Source: Desulfuromonadaceae bacterium (GTDB taxonomy: Bacteria; Desulfobacterota; Desulfuromonadia; Geobacterales; Pseudopelobacteraceae). From it: a DNA stretch of 64,000 nt. This document shows positions 8,491 through 18,007 of this stretch, in pieces (positions within the stretch are counted from its first letter, which is position 1; each line of letters begins with the position of its first letter). Position numbers and translations under genes: made by a program. The DNA is taken from the NCBI GenBank assembly GCA_028683855.1, contig JAQUHA010000013.1, positions 1 through 64,000 on the forward strand, given 5' to 3'. A model generated the notes under the pieces. It was not told where the DNA came from. It worked only from the letters and a program-made list of their open reading frames with translations, and did no database searches.

Positions 8491-10382
8491 CGGTTCATCC
8501 GGTTTTTGTAGATATAGTTTGTCCCCTGAATATACGCAAGAGCATCAAACAGCAGACCCTCATCCGGTTTTATCACAGTTGTCATACCAAGAACTCTTTC
8601 AAAACTGTAGTAATCTGCACGTTTCTGCGGTCCCAGAACTAGAAGTTTGTCATTTTGTATGTAGCCGAGTTTCTGATAGGTTGATATGAACGCCCTTTCA
8701 GTCCAATCGCCACTTGTCATAACATCCTTCCCGATAAACGAACTGGTATAACTGAAATTGAGTAATCCAAGTATTGTCGGTGCAACGTCGATCTGACTCA
8801 TCATCCTGTCGACAACCTGCGGTTTGATAAGAGCCGGTGCATAAACAAGAAGCGGTATTTCATAATTCTTTACCGGCAGCGCGAGCTTGGCTGCACTCCC
8901 TGCACAGTGATCAGCGACAATTATAAAAATTGTATTATCAAACCATGGCTTCTTTTTTGCCTCCTCCAGAAACCGTCCTATTGCGTAATCCGCATATTTA
9001 ACTCCGCCTGCCCGACTGGTATGTGAAGGTATATCTATCTTCCCCTCAGGATAGGTATAGGGACGGTGATTTGATGTAGTCATAACAACGCTGAAAAATG
9101 GTTTTTTGGCAGCCTCTGAGCGGTCAGCCTCCTTGATAGTCTTTAAAAAAAGATCCTCGTCGCAGACCCCCCAGGCATTCGTAAAAGTCACTTCACCATC
9201 GGTAAAATTTGTCCTGTCTATAGTTGCAAAACCGTTGTTTGCGTAAAAATAGTTCATGTTGTCAAAATAGCCATGTCCGGCATAGATAAACTTGTTGTCA
9301 TAACCCTTCTTCTTCATAACAGAACCCCAGGAGGCAAAGTTCTCGTTGTTGGGACGCTTGACAATAGATGTGCCTGGCAGCGGCGGCATAGAGAGCGTAA
9401 GAGCTTCAAGCCCACGTACCGTCCGTGTTCCTGTTGCATAAAGATGTGTAAAATTCAGAGATTTTTTTGCCAGATCATCAATATTAGGGGTTAATCCCAG
9501 AGAGAGGAAAGCAGCGCTCAGACTCTCTTCAATAACCATAATTACGTTCAGATGCTTTTCTGCTCCGTTTGATTTTATGACCCTTGTGAATGTTTTGGAA
9601 TCATCATTTACAAAACTGCTGTTTTTCTCCTGCACCAAAGCCTTAAGACGTGCCATTACACTCTTATCGTCCCTGTTAACGTAAAATTTGTTAAAATCAA
9701 GCTCGTTGTTTCTGAAAGCTGCAAAGAGGCAGTAGATGCCGTTACCAGCAAGTTCATCTGCATAATTATTAGGAGATATCTGTGTCATTGATAGATCTAC
9801 AGCAGCAAATGACGCCAACGGAATCAGCAGGATCGGGACACCGACCTTAAGCCTTTTGACAAAAGTCGAGTTATAGGAGAATGAGGGGGAGAGATGGTTT
9901 CGGGCAGCAATAAATACAAAAATATTAAGGGCAAACAGACCTGCTAGTATCCAGTAAACCGGATAGGATTCTGTAATATTGCTGACAACTTCGGTGGTAT
10001 ATATCAGATAGTCAATTGCAATAAAGTTAAACCGTGTTGCAAACTCTTCAAAGAATGTGTATTCGGCAACAACATTGAACAGCATCAGATAAGTCAATAT
10101 GAAGCAGAGTCCATAGGAGGAGTATTTGAAAAACGAGCTGTTGAATATTTTGTCAGGCAGAATAACGGCTGCTAATACGAATGGAATGACAAAGTATGAA
10201 AAAGTTACAAAGTCAAAAAACAGTCCGACTGCGTAAATTTTAGCAATCAGAACAGGATCAAAACCGATCTGCGGAAGCGAAACCAGAAGCAGAATGGTTC
10301 TGGATAGAGTTGAAAAGATAAGTATTATCAACCAGAGAGTGTATAACGAATTAAATCTGTTATTTATCTGCATATTATTCAA
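8478..10382 (-). CDS. LTA synthase/MdoB-like sulfatase-fold membrane enzyme
   Basis: 634 residues. Five hydrophobic segments fill about residues 12-220, followed by a periplasmic sulfatase-fold domain. Family landmarks visible: VIEESLSAAF (metal ligand region), YATGTRTVRGLEAL holding the catalytic Thr, TTSNHRPYTYP and VADHCAGS (metal ligands). Enzymes of this family transfer phosphoglycerol or phosphoethanolamine from phospholipids to envelope glycans. In Gram-negatives the product is usually osmoregulated periplasmic glucan or LPS, not teichoic acid. It lies among other envelope genes (HpnN-like, LptF/G). Substrate unknown. Confidence 0.82.
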   Translation of the reverse strand: MNNMQINNRFNSLYTLWLIILIFSTLSRTILLLVSLPQIGFDPVLIAKIYAVGLFFDFVTFSYFVIPFVLAAVILPDKIFNSSFFKYSSYGLCFILTYLMLFNVVAEYTFFEEFATRFNFIAIDYLIYTTEVVSNITESYPVYWILAGLFALNIFVFIAARNHLSPSFSYNSTFVKRLKVGVPILLIPLASFAAVDLSMTQISPNNYADELAGNGIYCLFAAFRNNELDFNKFYVNRDDKSVMARLKALVQEKNSSFVNDDSKTFTRVIKSNGAEKHLNVIMVIEESLSAAFLSLGLTPNIDDLAKKSLNFTHLYATGTRTVRGLEALTLSMPPLPGTSIVKRPNNENFASWGSVMKKKGYDNKFIYAGHGYFDNMNYFYANNGFATIDRTNFTDGEVTFTNAWGVCDEDLFLKTIKEADRSEAAKKPFFSVVMTTSNHRPYTYPEGKIDIPSHTSRAGGVKYADYAIGRFLEEAKKKPWFDNTIFIIVADHCAGSAAKLALPVKNYEIPLLVYAPALIKPQVVDRMMSQIDVAPTILGLLNFSYTSSFIGKDVMTSGDWTERAFISTYQKLGYIQNDKLLVLGPQKRADYYSFERVLGMTTVIKPDEGLLFDALAYIQGTNYIYKNRMNRLKN

Positions 10383-10415
10383 ATCCCTTTTTAGCCGTCA
10401 ATCAGTCTGAAAAAA

Positions 10416-11330
10416 CTAAGGGGCGGTTACTGTGATAACCTGACTCCCAACTCCTCCGGGGTTAACAACCTGAAGCCTGAAATCCTTCTCCACCGGAGAG
10501 TACGGATGCCTCTGATATATCAGCTTAGTACAGTCAATGTAGATGAGCTTTTCGCGATCAGCCATATCCTGTCCGCCACGACCGCCAACCTGAACCCCGT
10601 CGACGTATACCGAAGAATTTTGAGTGAAATTTCTTCCGGTAACTATAAGCTCGTAAAAATTAACATATTCATTTCCTACAGTAACCTGACCTATTTCCGG
10701 CCTCGTTTCAACGACCAGAGTCAATGGCACAGAACTGTTTTCCGGAGCATTTTTAACCTGAACCTGATGCAGACCGCCGGCGACTTCCGGAACTGAAAAA
10801 TATATAGAATCAGATGAGGATAATCTGGAGGAGAGAGCCGATCCGTTAAAAAAAAGCATTGAAGAGTCAGTGAAATTACTACCGGCAGCCAACACCTCAC
10901 GCTCCTTGCCGGTGGCACACGAGCTTATGCTTGCAGGCTGCAGAGCAGTCAATACAGGTCTCAGCGGGAGTACCGTAAAATTATAGGATCTTCCAACCGT
11001 GCCATCGGCACGTTTAAGATAAAGAGCATATAGCCCCGCCTCCATTTGTGATGGCAGGGTGAACACAGCCTGTTTTGCATCAGTAACAGCGGTATTAATT
11101 TCGAGTGTTCCCATAAATGCCGTTGCCGACTCACCAAAACCGCTGCCTGAGAGTGTTACCTTGGCACCAGGTTCAGCCTGGGCAGGTATTATGCTGAGAA
11201 TAGTAACCGGCTCAGCGGCTACAGGAGTGGCATCATTTTTTATACGATTCTTACGCTCAGCGGCATTGACATAGATCCCTGAACTTAGAATCATTACAAG
11301 CACAGCAATGCCGCATAATGCTGATTTCAT
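10416..11330 (-). CDS. Secreted IPT/TIG-domain protein
   Basis: 304 residues from the ATG at 11330, chosen because AAAGGAG lies 7 nt upstream; an in-frame ATG at 11351 has none. It has a signal peptide (MKSALCGIAVLVMILSSGIY, cleavage near VNA), then at least two IPT/TIG immunoglobulin-like modules, each opened by a phrase such as ILSIIPAQAEPGAKVTLSGS or LTALQPASI and holding GxGFG or GSNFT turns. Probably periplasmic or surface, binding rather than catalytic. It is 33 bp upstream of the LtaS-like gene on the same strand, suggesting joint transcription. Confidence 0.75.
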   Translation of the reverse strand: MKSALCGIAVLVMILSSGIYVNAAERKNRIKNDATPVAAEPVTILSIIPAQAEPGAKVTLSGSGFGESATAFMGTLEINTAVTDAKQAVFTLPSQMEAGLYALYLKRADGTVGRSYNFTVLPLRPVLTALQPASISSCATGKEREVLAAGSNFTDSSMLFFNGSALSSRLSSSDSIYFSVPEVAGGLHQVQVKNAPENSSVPLTLVVETRPEIGQVTVGNEYVNFYELIVTGRNFTQNSSVYVDGVQVGGRGGQDMADREKLIYIDCTKLIYQRHPYSPVEKDFRLQVVNPGGVGSQVITVTAP

Positions 11331-11392
11331 TGATAACTCCTTTAACTGCATACAAAATAAGCTACGTCATATTACGGTAAAACAGGACAATA

Positions 11393-12469
11393 TCACCCTC
11401 TAACTCTCATAGAGAGCCAGACTCCACCCAGCAGAAAGATTATATTTGCCCCCCAGGCTGCTGCCATTGGCGGCAGAGCACCGCTCCTGCCATAGGAGAG
11501 AAGCAGCGCATTAACCACAAAGTAAGCGAACCCAAGACCGATACCGACACCTATCCCCATGGCAATACCACCTGAGCGGCTGTTTCGGAGGGCAAAAGGG
11601 ATGCCGAGCAGTACCATAATAAGCGCTCCGAAGGGAGAGGCTATTTTAGTGTGCATCAACGTCAGATAACGATATGCCTGATAACCGCCACGACGTAGAT
11701 TTTCAGCATACTCTCGCAGCGTACGGATACTCATATTGTCAGCGTCACTATCCAGCAGGCGCAGATCTTCAACTTTAAGCTTCAAATCCAAAGGCATTGT
11801 TTCTAAAGATTTTTCCGTAAAGCCAGATGGATTGAATTTTTTCTGTTTCACCGAATTAAGCAGCCACATCCCATTGCTGTAAACCGCATTATCAGCATCA
11901 ACTCTGCCGACCGGGTGCATGGTGCTATCCACATCCCACAAAACTACGCCGCTCAGAGTTTTTGTTTTCGGCTCAAACATAGTTGCCTGCAGTATCATGC
12001 TATCAGAACGGAACCATATATTGTTCCGCTTGAACGCCACGCGCTCGCCATGCTTTTTAATCTTTACCCTGTCTATCATCTCTGTTCGTGCATAACTGTG
12101 CGGCAAAACAAGCTCAGAGTTAACAAAGAGTACAATGCTCGCAATAAAGCCGAGAATCAGCATCGGCATAGATAGGCGGAAAAGACTTATACCGCAACTA
12201 CGCATTGCGATAATTTCACTATCACGGGAGAGCGCTCCAAGTGTAAGAAGAGTTGCCATTAGAGTTGAGAAGATTGCAGTGCGACTGATCATTTCAGGAA
12301 ATTTACAGATGAAATATTCCAGGATATCAACTGCAACCCCACCGGAACGTAGAAAACGGGGGATTTTTTCAATAAGATCAACGACAAGATATAATCCCAC
12401 AAAACCGCTAAGACAGAGCAGAAGCATATTAAGCCATCTAATGGCGATATAGCGGTCGAGAACTTTCAT
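11393..12469 (-). CDS. lptG: LPS export ABC transporter permease LptG
   Basis: 358 residues, YjgP/YjgQ family. Three TM segments at each end (about 12-100 and 275-355) flank a periplasmic beta-jellyroll (about 120-270). The N-terminus KVLDRYIAIRWLNMLLLCLSG and the C-terminal block PFGALIMVLLGIPFALRNSRSGG are typical of this family. LptF, LptG and the LptB ATPase extract LPS from the inner membrane; lptB is not in the window. Its start lies 1 bp after the lptF stop region, so the two are translationally coupled. The order lptF-lptG matches other bacteria. Confidence 0.92.
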   Translation of the reverse strand: MKVLDRYIAIRWLNMLLLCLSGFVGLYLVVDLIEKIPRFLRSGGVAVDILEYFICKFPEMISRTAIFSTLMATLLTLGALSRDSEIIAMRSCGISLFRLSMPMLILGFIASIVLFVNSELVLPHSYARTEMIDRVKIKKHGERVAFKRNNIWFRSDSMILQATMFEPKTKTLSGVVLWDVDSTMHPVGRVDADNAVYSNGMWLLNSVKQKKFNPSGFTEKSLETMPLDLKLKVEDLRLLDSDADNMSIRTLREYAENLRRGGYQAYRYLTLMHTKIASPFGALIMVLLGIPFALRNSRSGGIAMGIGVGIGLGFAYFVVNALLLSYGRSGALPPMAAAWGANIIFLLGGVWLSMRVRG

Positions 12470-12470
12470 A

Positions 12471-13619
12471 TCATGGTGACTTTCTGAATAAATTGAGAAT
12501 TTTTCCCCACTGAAAGAGTGGAATCACCTTTTCCATGGAAGCCATCCGTAAAAAGATCAAGCCTGTTGATAAAAATAGCAGGTTGGGTATCCAGAGTGCG
12601 ATAAAAGCCGGTAAACCACCTTTTTCTGCAACTGTTTTCACAACCGACATGAGAATGTAATACGAGAGTATAATCAAGATGCTGATCGTAAAGCCTGCAG
12701 ATTTACCTGCACGGCGATTTTGTATTCCAAGTGGAACCGCTAGGAGCGCAAAGACAATCGAAGCAAAAGGGAATGTAAAACGGCTGTGATACTCAGAAAG
12801 TTTTTTAAGTCTATTTGCCTCTACTGTTGACGGATCTTCAATCACGCTTTCGAGTTCCGACATTGTCATATCCGACTCACCGCGCAATATATCGCGTTTC
12901 CCCCCTTTATCCCCAACCGTCATGCTGTACTCGCCAAAATTTATCAATCTATACGCACCTGCAGCTGCAACAGAATGGATAGAACCATCCTGCAACGAGA
13001 GTAGCAGTGACTGACTCCCCTGTTCAGCGCTTATAACACCCTGCTTTGCAAAGATTGTCATCTGACGATAAGGGTTCCTGCCATCGTGAATAATAACCCC
13101 TTTAAGAGTCCGGTTCTCTTCGTCGTAACGATCAGTATACATGACAATACCAGGAATATCAGCCCAGAACGTTTTTTCGCGGATTGTAGCGCTGACATTC
13201 TCTGTTAGAACTTTAAGTGTAAGCTTTTTAAAAGAGCTGTTCCCCCATGGAGCGGCGATTGTACTTGCGCCAAGAGAGAGGAGCATCGCTATAAGAGAGC
13301 AGAATATTACAGGGGGGAGCATCTGAAAAAGGCTTATGCCACTCGCTTTCAGAACGACTATTTCATTATCTGCTGAAAGCCGTCCGAATGCCATAAGTAC
13401 CGCAAGCAGAAACGCCATAGGGATAGTCATAACAAGAAATGAAGGGATAAGGTAAAGAACCATTCTGCCTACATCAGCAAGCGGGACACCGTATGAAACA
13501 ACCATATCCGTAAGCGAAAGGAGGCGTCCCATAAGCAGAACAACTGTAAAAATGACAATACCAAGCAGAAACAGCGAGGAGATTTCACGGATTATGTAGA
13601 GGGATAATATACGTTTCAC
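12471..13619 (-). CDS. lptF: LPS export ABC transporter permease LptF
   Basis: 382 residues with the same six-TM plus jellyroll plan as LptG; C-terminal signature FPFASIVFALLAVPLGIQNRR. I start at the GTG at 13619 (KRILSLYIIREI follows), which matches where LptF proteins normally begin. The longer reading from the ATG at 13703 would add an unrelated basic stretch and overlap the preceding receiver gene. The GTG has no strong ribosome site, so the start is uncertain. Partner of LptG immediately downstream. Confidence 0.9.
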   Translation of the reverse strand: MKRILSLYIIREISSLFLLGIVIFTVVLLMGRLLSLTDMVVSYGVPLADVGRMVLYLIPSFLVMTIPMAFLLAVLMAFGRLSADNEIVVLKASGISLFQMLPPVIFCSLIAMLLSLGASTIAAPWGNSSFKKLTLKVLTENVSATIREKTFWADIPGIVMYTDRYDEENRTLKGVIIHDGRNPYRQMTIFAKQGVISAEQGSQSLLLSLQDGSIHSVAAAGAYRLINFGEYSMTVGDKGGKRDILRGESDMTMSELESVIEDPSTVEANRLKKLSEYHSRFTFPFASIVFALLAVPLGIQNRRAGKSAGFTISILIILSYYILMSVVKTVAEKGGLPAFIALWIPNLLFLSTGLIFLRMASMEKVIPLFQWGKILNLFRKSP

Positions 13620-13674
13620 AGTCGGGATAATACATGAGTGCTTTAAATGTGTAAAGAACCGTGGATAGCTCCGG

Positions 13675-14235
13675 TTACCCCTTTGCCTCCCGCTCGCACT
13701 CAAGAATCAGATTGGCGATTTCACTCTCATTAATATCCGGCAGGAGAAACGTCCCGTTTTGATCTTTTTCAACACGACTTATTCCTGGATAGCGCCTCTC
13801 AAGAACCTTTATTTCCATAGCCTGATCTTTGACTGTAGCCAGAAGCCGTCGATTTTCCGCCTCAAGATCAAACTTTTCAACTGCTGAACGTATGGCAAAC
13901 TTTAAATCTGTATCGTCCCACGGTTTACAGAAAAAACGGTAAATTTCACCCTTATTAACTGCATTCATCGCCGCTTCCAGAGTTGCATGACCTGTCAGCA
14001 GAATGCGTACGGTATGCGGATGAAGATCCTTGACAATCGCAAGAAACTCCGACCCCTGCATTGCAGGCATCCGCTCGTCGGAAACAACAACCTTGAAATG
14101 CCCCCTCTTCATTTTTTCGAGCGCTTCCTCGGCACTTTCAGCGAGCATTATATCAAGCGGCTCATCTATAAGAGCACGTCTTATTGCCTTCAGTACATTT
14201 GCTTCATCATCTACAAGCAGAATATTACTGTTCAT
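13675..14235 (-). CDS. Response regulator, single receiver plus short tail
   Basis: 186 residues. CheY-like receiver in 1-120: acidic pocket VDDE, phospho-acceptor Asp in KVVVSDERMPAMQG, Thr/Ser in ILLTGHA and Lys in CKPWDD. That last form is typical of RpfG-type receivers. A coiled segment follows (about 125-160) and then a tail ending LILECEREAKG, with no recognised output domain. Last member of the long signalling cluster and 55 bp upstream of lptF. Confidence 0.85.
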   Translation of the reverse strand: MNSNILLVDDEANVLKAIRRALIDEPLDIMLAESAEEALEKMKRGHFKVVVSDERMPAMQGSEFLAIVKDLHPHTVRILLTGHATLEAAMNAVNKGEIYRFFCKPWDDTDLKFAIRSAVEKFDLEAENRRLLATVKDQAMEIKVLERRYPGISRVEKDQNGTFLLPDINESEIANLILECEREAKG

Positions 14236-14272
14236 TACTCCCCCCCTTTTAACCTAAAAAAATATTAGAAAC

Positions 14273-15580
14273 TTACACGTCCACAACTTTAATAAATATT
14301 CCATGTGCAGGGGGACTTTTTCGATAATGACTCTTTATAAGCAGAACCGAAGAGGTGTCAAGCACGCTGCCTGCCTGCATCAAAAGGACACCGCTGCCAG
14401 TTTCAACATCCCTCGAAAGAGTCATGCCGGATACCAGGTCGTAAGGGACAACCTCCACTTCGCCAACTGCACTCCCCTTCTTGCCTTGATAATAGAGCGT
14501 CCGTACAATCGGGCTGAATTTTGCCACCAGCTGCGGATCAAGCAGTGTTCCGGCACGATAGCCGGCACTCATCATCGCAAAATCGGCACGGTTCTGTTCA
14601 ACAGATCGTGCTGTCTTTTCAATAAAATCGGCAATAGCAATCAGTCGTGCTCCAAGCGGTATCTCCTCTCCGGCAAGTTTATCCGGAAAACCGCTCCCGT
14701 CAAAAGCCTCATGGTGACTTCGCAGCATCGGCAGAATCTCTTCCAACTCCGGCACATTACTCAACATATCAACGGCACGCTGCGGATGCTGCGAGTAATC
14801 ATTCAGCTCACTCCCCGACATTTCGTCCGTTCGTTTCAACTGCATTACCGACTGCTGCCCGAACTTACCTAAGTCGTGTAGCAGAGCAGCCAGACTTAAA
14901 GTCGTAATCATCTCCGCAGAAAGACCTGACCTGCGCGCTACATCTGCCACCATTGTACTGACTGAACGGGCATGAACAGCGAAACGGTCACCCATTATTT
15001 CGAAAATTTTATCAAAAGTTCTGCATATAATATCAGCAGGTGATTTATCAAGCTCTTTGATAGCCTGGCTCTGTTCCCTGATTGTCGCAGTTGTCTGCAG
15101 CAGCCGTTTTTTCAGACTGTCATTCCAAGCTTCAAGCTCTTCCTTCTGCTTTGCAATGATTGCATTCAAGCGATTGCGTTCTTGACTCTCCATGTATAGA
15201 AGAATTGCGTCACGTACAACTCCGATAAGCTCTTCATCATCCCACGGTTTTGAGAGATACCTGCTTGCCCCCCCCTTGTTAATAGCCTCTATTGTAGCAT
15301 TTATGTCAGAGTAACCTGTCAGCAGAATGCGCTGTGCATTTGGAGCAAACTCCTGTGATCTCCCAAGAAACTCCGCGCCGTTCATACCGGGCATACGTTG
15401 ATCAGAAATTATCAGGCCGACATTCTGAAGAGTTTTGATCTTTTCAAGAGCAGCTTCACCCGACGTTGCGGTTTCAATCTCAAAATCTTCATCCATTAGC
15501 AGACGCTGTATCGCTCGAAGAATATTTTCCTCGTCATCTACCAGAACGACTGTAATCGCCCCCTCTTCGCCATCAACCAT
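14273..15580 (-). CDS. Response regulator with HD-GYP-type phosphodiesterase domain (RpfG family)
   Basis: 435 residues. Receiver 8-125 (phospho-Asp in LIISDQRMPGMNG, Lys in LSKPWDD), a coiled coil about 130-175, then an HD-GYP domain. Its metal ligands are visible in LLHDLGKFG and SHHEAFDGSGFP. HD-GYP enzymes hydrolyse cyclic di-GMP. Here the GYP signature reads GFP, a conservative change. The C-terminal 90 residues (from VEVVPYDLVSGM) form a small extra domain. Probably converts a phosphorelay signal from the neighbouring kinases into a change of cyclic di-GMP level. Confidence 0.86.
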   Translation of the reverse strand: MVDGEEGAITVVLVDDEENILRAIQRLLMDEDFEIETATSGEAALEKIKTLQNVGLIISDQRMPGMNGAEFLGRSQEFAPNAQRILLTGYSDINATIEAINKGGASRYLSKPWDDEELIGVVRDAILLYMESQERNRLNAIIAKQKEELEAWNDSLKKRLLQTTATIREQSQAIKELDKSPADIICRTFDKIFEIMGDRFAVHARSVSTMVADVARRSGLSAEMITTLSLAALLHDLGKFGQQSVMQLKRTDEMSGSELNDYSQHPQRAVDMLSNVPELEEILPMLRSHHEAFDGSGFPDKLAGEEIPLGARLIAIADFIEKTARSVEQNRADFAMMSAGYRAGTLLDPQLVAKFSPIVRTLYYQGKKGSAVGEVEVVPYDLVSGMTLSRDVETGSGVLLMQAGSVLDTSSVLLIKSHYRKSPPAHGIFIKVVDV

Positions 15581-15601
15581 AAAACTGCCTCCAGATATTT
15601 T

Positions 15602-18007
15602 CTACTTCTTTGCCTCACCACAGAAAGGACAATGCAGCCAATCTGCATCCATGGGGAGGTGGCAACTTACACAGCGATTTGCCCTGACTTTTCCGCAGTA
15701 GGGGCAAAACACATATTTCGCTTCGACTGACCGACCACAGTGCATACAGGGTCTTTCAAGCGAAATATTCGGCCCGATCACCCGTAACACCTCATCAAGG
15801 GTAGTCCAGCCAAGCCGTACTTTCTCAAGTGCGTCCTCAAGCAGTGTCCGCATACCACTTGAACGAGCCAGTTCAAGGACTTCCGACTCTTTATAGCCAC
15901 TACCGATAACCTGCCTGAAATCCTCGTTCATAATAAAGACTTCATAAACACCTATTCTGCCGTGATAACCGCTCTTGTTACAGACGTTACAACCGCTCCC
16001 GACATAAACGCCACCGGTAAAGAATCCGGCTGGCACTCTAAGTATTTCCAGCATATCCTTATCAGGTGGAACGAGCGTTGCACAGTTTTTACAGATTTTC
16101 CTCACCAACCTCTGGGCAACTATCCCCTCAAGCGCAGAAGCAATGATATAAGGTTTTATCCCCATATCTATCAAACGGGTTACTGACCCTACAGCCGAAT
16201 TTGTATGCAGTGTGGAAAGCACCATGTGTCCGGTCAAAGCAGCTTTAAAGGCGACATCTGCAGTATCATGATCTCTTATCTCGCCAACCAGAATTACGTC
16301 AGGGTCCTGACGCAGCGTAGAGCGGAGAACCTGTGCAAAGGTCAGCCCGATCTTTTCATGGATCGAAACCTGATTTGCCTCTTCAAGAAAATATTCAACC
16401 GGCTCTTCAATAGTTTCAAAATTGCGTGACGCGTTCATCATGGAGGAGAGAAGCGAATAAAGCATGGTAGTTTTACCGCTACCGGTAGGACCGGTGGCTA
16501 TAATAACCCCTTGAGGCTTCTTGCTCATCACATTAATTTTTTTAAGATCATCCTGTAACACGCCAAGATCATTCAGACTTTTTATAGCGGCGCTCTTATC
16601 CAGAATACGCATGACAATTTTTTCGCCGTTTACAGTCGGGAGAGATGAAACCCTCATATCAACGATACGTGTCCCTGCTTTAACTGTAATACGACCATCC
16701 TGCGATCTTCTTCTTTCCGAAATATCCATTTTTGCGAGAATTTTAAGGCGGGAGATAACAGCCGGATGAAGATCGGCAGGGATCTTTATCTTGCTGTGCA
16801 GCATACCGTCAATACGGAAGCGGATAACTGTATATTTGGTCTTTGGCTCTATATGAATGTCGCTGGCACAGTACCTGATCCCCTCTGAGATTATCGAGTT
16901 TACAATCCTTATTATCGGCGGAACTCTGGATGAGCCGATAAGCTCTTCAACTGTAGCCTCTTTCTCCTCATCCTCAATAACGATATCGATCTCATCCATC
17001 GGTTCGACATCAAATCCAGAATCAGTGCCAGCATACAGATCCGTCAGACCGGCAGTACGTGAGAGAACAGCTTCTATCTCCGAAGAGACCGCAATATACG
17101 GCACAACCTTTAAACCGGTTACTCTGGTTATATTGTCGCAGAGCATAAGATCGGAGGGGTCAGCCATTGCCAGCATAAGCTGTCCGGCTTCCATTCGTAC
17201 AGCCAGAATCCGATGCCGCTGACAGATGTCGATAGGTATAATATTTACGGTAGCCTGATTGATCTCTGTCTCACGAAGATCAATAAAATCTATACCGAGA
17301 TTCTTCTGCAGCGTTCTAATCAGAACATTCTCTGTGATGTAGCCAAGACGAATGAGAGTATCTCCAAAAAACTCCCCCGGTTCACGCTGTTTCAGCGCCG
17401 GTGCAACAATATCTTTTGATAAAACCCCCTCTTTGATCAGGATATCCGAGATCATCCCGCGACTTTCATCAAAAAGCCCCGCATACCTCGTAATAGTAGC
17501 CTGCTGATGTTTTGCGACCTCTTTTAATTGGCGGTTTTCCTGAATAAGAACGTACTGCTGCAGAGCAAGACTGACTGTAAGCCTGAGATCTTCATCATTC
17601 CACGGCTTTGTAATAAACTTATAAACAGCCCCATCCTTTACCGCGCCCATTATGGAATTAACATCTGCGTAACCGGTCAGCATTATACGAATCGTTTCCG
17701 GCCACCTCTCCTTAATGACTTTAAGCATCTCAGCCCCGGTCATTCCAGGCATACGGTGGTCGGAAATTACAAGTTGTATCTGATGTTTTTCCATTACCTC
17801 CAATGCTTTTATCGCCGAATTTGCAGTTAGTATATTGTAATTTTCCTCAATAAAAATACGCTTTAGCGCAGAGAGAACATTCTCTTCATCATCAACAAAC
17901 AGCATAGTAAAATGGTTCGGTGATGAATCAATTTCGAGGAGATCATTTTCATTGATTTTTGTCTGGTCGGCACCCATATCGCGGAACAGACCGGCATACT
18001 TGCTCAT
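15602..18007 (-). CDS. Receiver-PilB/GspE ATPase fusion with zinc-ribbon tail
   Basis: 801 residues. Order: receiver (about 32-150, phospho-Asp in LVISDHRMPGMTG, Lys in ITKPWND); MshEN/GspE N-terminal domain (about 185-325), which in relatives binds cyclic di-GMP; then a secretion ATPase with Walker A ATGPTGSGKTTM, Asp box, Walker B DPDVILVGEIRD and His box TGHMVLSTLHTN. The usual four-cysteine zinc finger CKNC...CNVC follows. It ends in two extra zinc ribbons (CMHC/CPYC and CVSC/CPFC). PilB motors power type IV pilus extension; fusion to a receiver would place the motor under direct phosphorelay control. Ribosome site GAGGGG. Overlaps the preceding kinase gene by 4 bp. Confidence 0.88.
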   Translation of the reverse strand: MSKYAGLFRDMGADQTKINENDLLEIDSSPNHFTMLFVDDEENVLSALKRIFIEENYNILTANSAIKALEVMEKHQIQLVISDHRMPGMTGAEMLKVIKERWPETIRIMLTGYADVNSIMGAVKDGAVYKFITKPWNDEDLRLTVSLALQQYVLIQENRQLKEVAKHQQATITRYAGLFDESRGMISDILIKEGVLSKDIVAPALKQREPGEFFGDTLIRLGYITENVLIRTLQKNLGIDFIDLRETEINQATVNIIPIDICQRHRILAVRMEAGQLMLAMADPSDLMLCDNITRVTGLKVVPYIAVSSEIEAVLSRTAGLTDLYAGTDSGFDVEPMDEIDIVIEDEEKEATVEELIGSSRVPPIIRIVNSIISEGIRYCASDIHIEPKTKYTVIRFRIDGMLHSKIKIPADLHPAVISRLKILAKMDISERRRSQDGRITVKAGTRIVDMRVSSLPTVNGEKIVMRILDKSAAIKSLNDLGVLQDDLKKINVMSKKPQGVIIATGPTGSGKTTMLYSLLSSMMNASRNFETIEEPVEYFLEEANQVSIHEKIGLTFAQVLRSTLRQDPDVILVGEIRDHDTADVAFKAALTGHMVLSTLHTNSAVGSVTRLIDMGIKPYIIASALEGIVAQRLVRKICKNCATLVPPDKDMLEILRVPAGFFTGGVYVGSGCNVCNKSGYHGRIGVYEVFIMNEDFRQVIGSGYKESEVLELARSSGMRTLLEDALEKVRLGWTTLDEVLRVIGPNISLERPCMHCGRSVEAKYVFCPYCGKVRANRCVSCHLPMDADWLHCPFCGEAKK

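Noticed and set aside
13620-13703. Longer LptF start at the ATG at 13703.
   Set aside because: Adds a basic non-homologous stretch and overlaps the receiver gene; family members start near KRILSLYII.
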